This document shows, one piece after another, positions 47,956 to 57,400 of a stretch of DNA of 64,000 nt. The notes beneath the pieces were generated by a model. It worked only from the letters and a program-made list of their open reading frames with translations. It did no database searches and was not told the DNA's origin. Source of the stretch: Episyrphus balteatus (taxonomy: Eukaryota > Arthropoda > Insecta > Diptera > Syrphidae); contig NC_079136.1 of assembly GCF_945859705.1 (NCBI RefSeq), positions 77,376,867-77,440,866 of the forward strand, read 5' to 3'. Numbering within the stretch: position 1 is the stretch's first letter; every line of letters begins with the position of its first letter. The position numbers were made by a program, and so were the translations under genes.

Positions 47956-49552
47956 TGATTTTGTACAACCCTGCTGTGTATACACTGCAGTTTCTTTTTA
48001 ATAGGAAAATCGAGAAGTAGAAACTTTAAGTGAATATGTAATAGCCTTATGTTCGCATACAGGTTTTCTCTGAGAACAAGTCAGTCTTAAAAGTTAAAAT
48101 GTTGTCAAAAACAATCGTTGTTCATTATCTCTTTGTATACATATTTATAAAATGTATGATGCCAACAGATTCAGATTAAAAATGGTTTTCCCAGATTTGT
48201 ATTTATCAGTTGTTTACGTAGGTTTCTACGAGTCAGCTAGAGTAGTGAGTAGTGGGTAAATTTTTCATGCATGAAATGCACTTCACAGAAACATTACTGT
48301 ATTCATTAGAGTACTTTTAGTTTAAGTTACCTTTAAACAATGACCAAAGACATTTAGATTTCTTTATTATTAATATAGGCATACATGCAAATGTTTTTGC
48401 ATTTGCAAGTACGCTGTGAGTTAAATGATAAGAACACAAAATAAGCAAAGAAAAAAAGAATAGCATGATAGGTATTGGTTCATTTGTCAACGGCTAGATA
48501 TATGTAATGATTGGTGCCGGACAGGGAACTTTAACCCTTAAACAGGAGGAGGCGTATGTTCAGCTGCCGGTCTGTAATATGGATCAAATAAATTACTTCT
48601 TTATTAATATTCACAGGGTGTGTTTATTAAAAAAAAAAAAACAGTGAAACAATAATTTCAGAATTAGAAAACAGACGTCTCTTACTTTGGCGGACACTTT
48701 GAACGGAATCAAAAAGAAATTAATCTTACTAATTGTAGCTAATTAAATGCTAATTTGTCGTGTAAACCAAAAAATTTTTTACTCGCATGATTTTTCAGTT
48801 ATTGAATTTTCCACCAAAATCAGTCTGACGTTAGCAGACAAAATCTGAAATGATTTTCAATGCTTTTCAATTTCACAAACTTGGGTTTTATAGCCTCAAC
48901 AGCTAAGGAATTTTTTAAACTTTTGTGCATTAGTACAGCGAACCGGAAGTTCACTATTTAAACTTCAAAACGAAATAAAAAATTACTGAAAGGAGCTATA
49001 AAATTTATTTTTGCGAAACAAATTTTATTTTGCAAAGGTACAAAATTTCGAGAAAAGAAAAAAAATTTAAAAATTCAACTTTTTTGAAAATGTTGACCGT
49101 TGAAGTTGAGTCTTATTTTAGCGAAATCTTGAATAACAAGAAAACTTGCCGAGCTACAAAATCGAGGTTTTCGTGATTCATATGAGTAGGTTACTTCAAA
49201 TTTCTTCAAAAAAAAAAATTTGAATTTCGCATTATTTTGAATTTTGGAAGCTAACTTTTTAAAACAAAACCTTGAATATTTTAAAAGTGTTACAGCTACA
49301 AAATTGGGGTTTACATGAAAACTTTTTTTTGAAAAGTTTCAATTACTGGCAAAAAAAATATTTTAAAGTTATTTTTTATAAATCTAAAGTACACTTGCGA
49401 AACTTTAAGTTGAAATAAAAAATGACTGGATGGAACTACAAAATTTTTGAGCAGAAAGCATTTAACTAGCTACAATTTTGGACATCAAAAAATTAATAAT
49501 TTTCGTCCTCTAACTTTATACTTATTTTAGCGGAATTTTGAATAGTAAATAA
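47956..49552. other. Intergenic, mostly dispersed repeat relics
   Basis: From 48,960 on it carries degenerate phrases (GCTACAAAATT..GG, GTTGAAATAAAAAATGACTG, 'TTTTGGACATCAAAAAA') shared with 34,480-34,890. No gene seen. Confidence 0.5.
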
Positions 49553-49704
49553 AAGGCTTGGCCACACCGAAGGGTACATGCGGTAGCGGTACGGGTAATT
49601 GTATGAACAAATTCCACATCTGCACGTTGATGTGTCATTTTGGAATTTTTTCATACAAGTACCCGTACCGCTACTGAATGTACCCTTCGGTGTGGCCAAG
49701 CCTT
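49553..49704. mobile_element. 152-bp palindromic MITE (AAGGCTTGGCCACACC)
   Basis: The arms AAGGCTTGGCCACACCGAAG, GGGTACAT, CGGTAGCGGTACGGGTA and TTGTATGAA are followed by their near-perfect inverse, ending GGTGTGGCCAAGCCTT. It is conspicuously GC-richer than its surroundings. Short AT-rich flanks leave the target duplication unclear. Confidence 0.9.
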
Positions 49705-50245
49705 AACTGTTGAGGCTGTAAAAACCAAGTTTGTTGAAGCATTTTAAAAGCTACAAATATTGGGGTCAGCCAAAACTATTGTTTTTAATTATTTCATATC
49801 TTGTCTTCTTCAGAATTATTTTGGCGGAAAATTCAATAACTCAAAAACTGTGCGAGCTACAAATTTTTGGTTCCGACACAAAGTATCCGCCAAAGTAAAG
49901 GACGTAGAAAAAGATTCCTCTAGGTTCTAGGAGATGTACTACAGGAATATCGGAACCCAATATTTTTGTAAATAGGTGCATCGTGAATTCTTAAAATACA
50001 GGAAAAGAATGATAATTGTAAACAAAAATCTATTTTTGAAAAATATTTTTTTTTAAACGGGTTGATTTTGAAACTTTATTTTTATGCGTAAATTTTTTTG
50101 TTTAGTTTCTAAAGAATAGAATACCATTTCATTACCAAATTTTTGTTTATTTTTTAACAAAAAAATATTCTTAAAGAATGGTTCTAACGATTTTTAAATT
50201 GTGTTTCTTAAAAACTTTTGTTATGTACAAAATAAAGCTTCATAC

Positions 50246-50395
50246 TAGAGATGCCGCGAACATTCGGCCTCTATTCGGCATTCGGCCTATTTTTCTGGTA
50301 TTCGGTTTAACTATTCGGCCGAATACCGAATACCAAATGGAGAAGAAAAAAGACATATTCGGTATTCGGCCAAATCAATGTTCGCGGCATCTCTA
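50246..50395. mobile_element. hAT-type MITE (TAGAGATGCCGCGAAC), 8-bp TSD
   Basis: 150 bp with ends TAGAGATGCCGCGAACATT and the inverse AATGTTCGCGGCATCTCTA, and repeated ATTCGGC in the interior. It is flanked by a perfect 8-bp direct repeat CTTCATAC (50,238-50,245 and 50,396-50,403). Confidence 0.92.
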
Positions 50396-50868
50396 CTTCA
50401 TACCTACTTTGTTTTAAGGTCAAAAGCATTTAAAAATGATTTTGAATATAAAAACAAAAATCAATTTGTTTTTTTTTTAAATAACTTTAACCAGCGTTAG
50501 CGTTTTATCTTGAATGCTTGGTCTGCTGAATATTTCTTTTATAAATAAAAATAAAACTTATTCAACAGATATTCATAGTTAAAATATCTCTTCCCTGTTC
50601 ATATTGATATTAGATACCTAGTACTTACCTGTCTGGAATTGTCATCTGAGCAGGGGTTTTGTTTGAGGAGTTTATTTTTCTTTACTAAGGGGCGTGTTTG
50701 AATTGGGTTAAAAAAAAACTATTTTTTCAACTCAATAGTAGGTACATAGTATATCAAAAATTTATTCTCGGCTAAATATTGAACCAAATTTTTACACACA
50801 GTCTAAGTATTGTCTTAGACATTTCGTCTAAGGTGCATTAAAACAGAATTGAATAATTTATATAGTAT

Positions 50869-50874
50869 TTTATT
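50869..50874 (-). terminator. Poly(A) signal of second serpin
   Basis: AATAAA on the minus strand about 100 bp beyond the stop codon at 50,975. Confidence 0.45.
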
Positions 50875-50974
50875 CACTTACAAAGATCTTAGATAGTTTA
50901 AAAATTATTCCAGTCTTAGGTTATATTGCCTTTTAAAGCAATTCGACTTTATCATTTCATAAATTTCCAAATAA

Positions 50975-51490
50975 TTAAGATTGAATATACTCAACATTTA
51001 TGTCAACACCTAAATCAACTTTAAATTGTGGAACCGATATTTTTCCTGAGACAATTACAAAATCTTCTTCATTGTCCAAAACAAAGTACAAAAATGGTCG
51101 GTTGATTTCAATTTTCTGTTCTGCATCTTCATTTAATAATGTCCTGCCAACATTGCTACTAACCGAAAGTCCATTTTGTACACTTCCTCCTTCATCCACT
51201 CGGACACTTACAAACTGAACAATCTCGTCAACATGTAGATCAGGATCTTCAGAAAGTAAGCTCAAATCTGCCGCACCTCGATTGAAAATTTTCTGCAATC
51301 CCATTGTTTTGAGCATGGATTCAGATCGTGATGTTTCTTCGATTTGGAACTTGGGAATACTAACGTATACATCTCTTTCTTTAGAAAGATTTTTAAATTG
51401 GCTAAATATATCTGAATTTAAGTTCTCAAGTAAGTTATGAAGTCCCTCAATGTCTTTTGGTATCACCACCAGCAATGAGTAACGTTTATT
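50975..51490 (-). CDS. Spn100A: Second serpin, last exon: reactive loop and C-terminus
   Basis: 171 codons plus stop from acceptor ttctag at 51,491. NKRYSLLVVIPKD continues FPYE of the previous exon. VSIPKFQIEETSRSESMLKTMGL precedes the hinge and loop. NRPFLYFVLDNEEDFVIVSG is the conserved serpin end, followed by an unusual tail to VEYIQS. Confidence 0.93.
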   Translation of the reverse strand, partial: NKRYSLLVVIPKDIEGLHNLLENLNSDIFSQFKNLSKERDVYVSIPKFQIEETSRSESMLKTMGLQKIFNRGAADLSLLSEDPDLHVDEIVQFVSVRVDEGGSVQNGLSVSSNVGRTLLNEDAEQKIEINRPFLYFVLDNEEDFVIVSGKISVPQFKVDLGVDINVEYIQS

Positions 51491-54400
51491 CTAGAATGAA
51501 AGAATTAAAATATTAATCAAAGGACAAAAGAAAATTGAAAAACATTATTTTTATTTGACAAATTGCCTATATCGGATAGGTATGTATGGTAAAGCCCCGG
51601 GTAATAATGGGATTCCATACAAGTACTTAAAAAACGCTACACCACACCTTAGTTCAAAAATGAAACTTGCTTCAAATTACCAACCTCTTAACAATCAAAA
51701 CAATTTTTTTTCTGTGTAAAAATTACCAAAAAGTAAAAATTACCAAAATTATTCTTTTAACTAAAAGTGGGCTTATATCAAAAAGTGATGTTATCTGTCG
51801 GAATTAGCATGGTTAATTGAGAAAAAGTGCAAAAAGGACAATTTTTACTCTAAAAAAAAACAAATTTTGATTTTTAAGAAGTTGGTAATTTGAAAAAAGT
51901 TTTTTTTCATAATTTTTTGGAATAAGCATGTTTAATTGAGAAAAAGTGGAATTAGGATAATTTTTACTTCAGCTGCGTACTAGGCTTTAATGCGATTGAA
52001 ATATAAAAATTAAAGGCCGACCTAACAGATATGTGCCCATTTTTTGACAAATACCCGAGTAAAAATAGAAATTGAATTTTTAAAGAAAAAAATCATGAGC
52101 TATGCAGCACCGCACACTGGGGAAATTTGTATGGGAGTGCGGACAAAATTAAATAAAACTGAACCACTGAATAGATTTGGATGAAATTTTCAGGGATGAC
52201 AGTTTTCGTCGTAAGAAATTATTATTATTCATTTCCGCCCACTGCCACGCCCTTTTAAAAAAATTTGTGAGAGTAATAAAGAATTCCGATTCTAAATTTA
52301 TATGTACTTATAGCATTTTTTTTTAAATTTTTTTTTGTATTATTGGAACCACCTCACCGATTTTAAATACATTAAATGGAAAAGAATAACTCATAGTAGG
52401 TACTGTTGTCGAGGTCCACGTCCACGCAAAATAAAAAACCCAAATTATAGTTAAAAATTATTAAAAAAAAAACACTTTTTTTATTTTATACACAATTTTT
52501 CAAAAGTTTATTCTTTTAAGAGAGCCATTTTTTCCTCAATTAAATGACTCTGGTTCTTCTTAATAAAGGAAGGGGTCAGATGATCTGTATTTTTCAATAA
52601 TAATTTCAATTTAAATCTTGAGACATTCCATAAGATTTCTGCTTAGATCTTGGCATGAAATGCTTAAAATTCCCATTATTAATAAAATGTATAATAATAA
52701 CCCAAGTAACAATTTCAAACCTCGGTTACAAAATAACCAAAGTTATAAAATAACTGCAAATAACCGCGGTCATAAAGCGGCTATAAACGGGTTGCTAAAA
52801 GTCTGTAGTTAATTTTAGGTTAGAAAAAAAACCCAGTATTTTCGAAGGTTTGTTTTGGGTTAAAATTATACGTAAAATAAACTTTTAAGTCATAAATTAG
52901 TTTCAAAAATTCCATTTTTAAACCAAGGAAATATTTTGGCTATTTATTTACTTTTATAAAACCCAGGTTACATTCTTGTTATTTTTTCAACCCAATTTTT
53001 TTGGTTAAATTATAACCTCAGTTTGAAGTTGGTTTTAAAATAACCAAATTTCTTCAAAAGTTTCAGAAAAGTATTTTAATAACTCGTTTTTGACACAAAG
53101 TCATAAATAAGTTTTTAAATAACTTCTAGATTTGTGTTTTAAGGGTTAAAAAATAACCAAATTTTGACTCCAAGTCTGAAGTAAGTATTTTAATAACTTT
53201 TTTTTCGCACAAAAAGTTGTTTTTAGGTTAGAATTTAACCAAATCTGATCTCAAAGTTTTAAATAAGTATTTTAATAACTCTTTTTTTACCCAAAAAGTT
53301 ATTTATTGGTTATAAATTAACCAAATTTTATCTATAGTTTGAAACGAGTTTTTAAATTACTCACTTTAAGATGGAAGTTGTTTATTGGTTTAAAATTAAC
53401 CCATTATAAATCCTAAGTTTAAAGTAAGTTTCTAATTAACTTCTTTATTTGTCTTTTATGGGCTAAAAAATAACCAAATTTTCATTACAAGTTTCAAGTA
53501 AGTATTTAAATAACTCCTTTTTTACACAAAAAGCTATTTATAGACTAGAAATTAACCAAATTTGACCTGCAGTTTGAAACGAGATTTTAAATTACTGACT
53601 TTTTACCATTAAAGTTGTTTAGTGGTTTAAAATTAACCCATTATAAATCCTAAGTTTAAAGAAAGTTTCTAATTAACTTCTTTATTTGTCTTTTATGGGC
53701 TAAAAAATAACCAGATTTTCATTACAAGTTTCAAGTAAGTATTTAAATAACTCCTTTTTTACACAAAAAGCTATTTATAAACTAGAAATTAACCAAATTT
53801 GACCTTAAGTGTGAAACGAGATTTTAAATTACTGACTTTTTACCATGAAAGTTGTTTATTGGTTTAAAATTAACCCATTATAAATCCTAAGTTTAAAGTA
53901 AGTTTTTAAATAACTACTATAAGTACGTATAAGTTTTTAATCAACTCGTTATTTACCTTTTAACAACCCTGGTAATTTTTCAACTAAGTTCCAACCCAAT
54001 TTCAACTAACCAACAACTCTCTACACATACACATTCACCATACTCGAGCGTCGCGCGTCGCCTATCATATTTTTGTCTCTCATTTTTCTCAGATCTCTCA
54101 GTATTCTTTTGTGGCTGGTGGTGACAAGTTATTGTGCGCGAAAGTTATTGTGAAAAAATATAAATTAAATTTAAAAAAATATCTATCTGTGAAAAATTAT
54201 TAAGAGGTAAGTTATTTGTTTATAATTTATTTTAAATATTAAATATTGTTGTTTATGTTGAATCGGGCTTTTTTGGTCACTTCCTTTTATATGCAAATAA
54301 AAATCTTTATTTCATACTATTTTATTTTTTATTTTATTTGCATATAAAAGGAAGTGACCAAAAAAGCCCGATTCAACATAAACATTAATAGTTCAAATAA

Positions 54401-57400
54401 TTGGTCAAATTATCATTAATTTAATTAATATTAAATATTGTTATTTGTTTATAATTTATTTTAAATATTGTTTAAAAAATAACTTCTGAGTTTGAAAAAT
54501 ATTGTCTGAGTTTAAAAAATAACTTCTGAGTTCGAAAAATATCGTCTGAGTTTGAAAAATAACTTCTGAGTTTGAAAAATATCTTCTGAGTTTGGAAAAT
54601 AACTTCTGAGTTTGGAAAATAACTTCTGAGTTTGAAAAATAACTTCTGAGTTTGAAAAATATCTTCTGAGTTTGAAAAATAACTTCTGAGTTTGAAAAAT
54701 ATCTTCTGAGTTTGGAAAATAACTTCTGAGTTTGAAAAATATCTTCTGAGTTTGGAAAATAACTTCTGAGTTTGAAAAATAACTAATAATTGTTAGAATG
54801 GAGTTTGCAACATATCGACATGGCATTCCAGTTATCTATGGTTCAAGCTTAAAACAAAAACAAAATTTTTACGAAAAACCGTTCTATTCTAAATTTTTAA
54901 GCGTTTATAAATCAAATGAAGAAGAAAATTTGCCTAATTTTTATAACATAGAAAATATTTCCTCTAAATTTTTCAAAATAACTTTACCAAACACTGAATC
55001 TGTTTTTTTTTCCATTAGTACATTGTTAATCAAAATGTATTGTGTTGTGGAGACGCTCGAAGATGAAGGGAAGTTCGTGACGGCAGTTCCCAAAAATTGG
55101 GTCATCGATGGAACGAAGCTATTATGGCCAAAGTCGGAAAAATTGCAACACAGCATCGGATGATTGGCAAAGCATAGCATGCAAATTAATATTTGATGAC
55201 ATCGGTAAGATACAAGTTTAGCTACATCTTTTTTATTTTATTTTTATTAAGTTCACTTAGACCACTTTTCTCCAAGTAAAATTTTATTCGTATCTAAACT
55301 TAAAGCAGTTTATCCTGGGGGCCTATTTTTGACAGCTTAGTTACGTTAACTTTGATACACTTTAGGTCCCCTTTCATATACTTAAAGTAATCGCGATTAT
55401 GACCTTTCAATATGTAAAAAAAAAGTTTTTTCCTCAAAAAATTACATATTAAAGGGTAATTTCCAACCATCTCCAACATTTTTTTGGAATATACTGAACG
55501 TAGGGATAAATAAAACTCTTAAACATTAAAAAAAATCCTATGTATTTCTCATATATCAGCAGCGTACTTGGCTTTAGAGCTTGACCTAATAAAAAAAAAC
55601 ACAACGAACGGTCTAATGTACACATATAGTGGAGTAACTAAAGCTCAAAAATTGGCAATATTAGGGAACCCGGCCGAACAGCTTAGATTTTGATGATCTT
55701 TTTTTCAAAGGTCGGTAATTAAAAATACTTTAAATTTGGCGGTGTTGTCGTTTTAATTTTTTACTTATTCAAATTTTTTAAATTTAATTGAAGATTTTTT
55801 TTTAAATTAATTTTTTTTTGAACACAACCAATTTTTTTTGCTTAAATTTCATAAAACAAATGATAGCAAAGATTCTCTAGGTTATTTAAGGAAAAAAAAT
55901 ATAAGGGAGTAAGGGACAATCTTCCATCGTTTAAGAGATAAATGCAATTTTCTCATAATCTGACTTCAAACACAAAAAAAAAATTTTGAAAACAACGGCA
56001 ACACCTACAACATTTAAATATACATTTTTAAAAAGCTAAAAATTTAGTCATATTTGTAAAATTAAAATTAAGTTCATTGAATTAAGAGCTTTTGAAAGAA
56101 TGGTATCTGAACTCAGATTTTTGAAAAAAAAAAATTATTGAAAAAATTTTAAGATGTCGTTTTTTAAACTTTTTCGTAATACCTATAAAATGCATTTATT
56201 TTCAAATTTTTCTGGCCACATTTATTACGATTTGAAATTATAAAAGAAAATGTCAATATGAATTACGGTTTATGAAAAAAATTAAAAAGTATTTCATTTT
56301 CGAAGAACTTTTTTTAATAGAAGTTTTGAAAAAAAATTTTACTTATTTGTTTTTTAAAGTTCAACATCTAAATATAAAGTAATTTTTTCTTCAGTCAATA
56401 GCCCTTATTGTTGAAAGTTAAATAGCAAAAATTTAAAGTTCTTATTTACCAAAGTCTTTGAGAAAATTAATTATTTCAAAGCAAAAATTCAGTTTTTATC
56501 AAAAAAAACCCATTGAAATTGAAATTTTTTTCAAAAACTCTTGATTAAATTTAGTGGATTTAAATTTAGGAGATAAGAATGAGCTTCTGGCTTTTTAAAA
56601 ATGTATTTTAAAATATTGTAGGTGTTGCCGTTGTTTTCAAAATATTTTTTTTGTGTTTAAAGTCAGATTATGAGAAAATTGCATTTATCTCTTAAACGAT
56701 GGAAGATTGTCCCTTGCTCCCTCATATTTTTTTTTTCTTAAATAACCTAGAGAATCTTTTGCTATCATTTGTTTTATGAAATTTAAGCAAAAAAAAAATG
56801 GTTTTGTTCAAAAAAAATTTAATTGTAATTTTAAAAAACAATACGGCAACATCGGCAATTTTTAATCTATAGACTTTAAAGCATTTTTAATTACCTACGT
56901 TTGAAAAAAAATCGTCAAAATCAGAGCTGTTCGGCCGGTCTTAAGCCGCTTCACCTTTTGAACAAATATTTTCTTGTATCCCTTTCATGCCACTTATATT
57001 TACGACGAAACATGTATTTCCTTTTAAGGTTCCTGGGAGGAAGCAGTTCAGAAGGAAAAGGATGCCGAGTATTTGTCTTCTTCTGAAGAAAATACGGAAG
57101 AAGAGACCATCGACACCAATTCTTCGGAATACATGACAGATCTGAACAAATTGATGTCAACTTTGATTCCTAATTCTGGTAAGTTTAAAATTAAAAAATT
57201 ATAAACATGGGAACAAAGTAACTAATTTTGTCATACTTACTTCTAATTTTCAAGACGTTTCCCCGTTCACCCCCCCAAATGAAGATGTTACCATCACTAA
57301 TGTCATTTCCGAGTTATACACGCATGAAGGTAAAAAATGTATTTTAACACTAGTACCATTTTCAAAGTCGTTTTTAAACTCAAGCTTATCTTAGACTGGG

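Noticed and set aside
52731..53960. Repeats with TAACC considered as telomeric tracts
   Set aside because: Units are long and palindromic, not short head-to-tail telomere repeats, and flies generally lack the TTAGG type.
54481..54780. Regular repeats considered as a CRISPR array
   Set aside because: Units are contiguous with no unique spacers, and the genome is eukaryotic.
54512..54826. A minus-strand frame with repeated FFKLRSYFPNSE-like units
   Set aside because: Translation of the 20-bp tandem repeat; no start context or splice partner.
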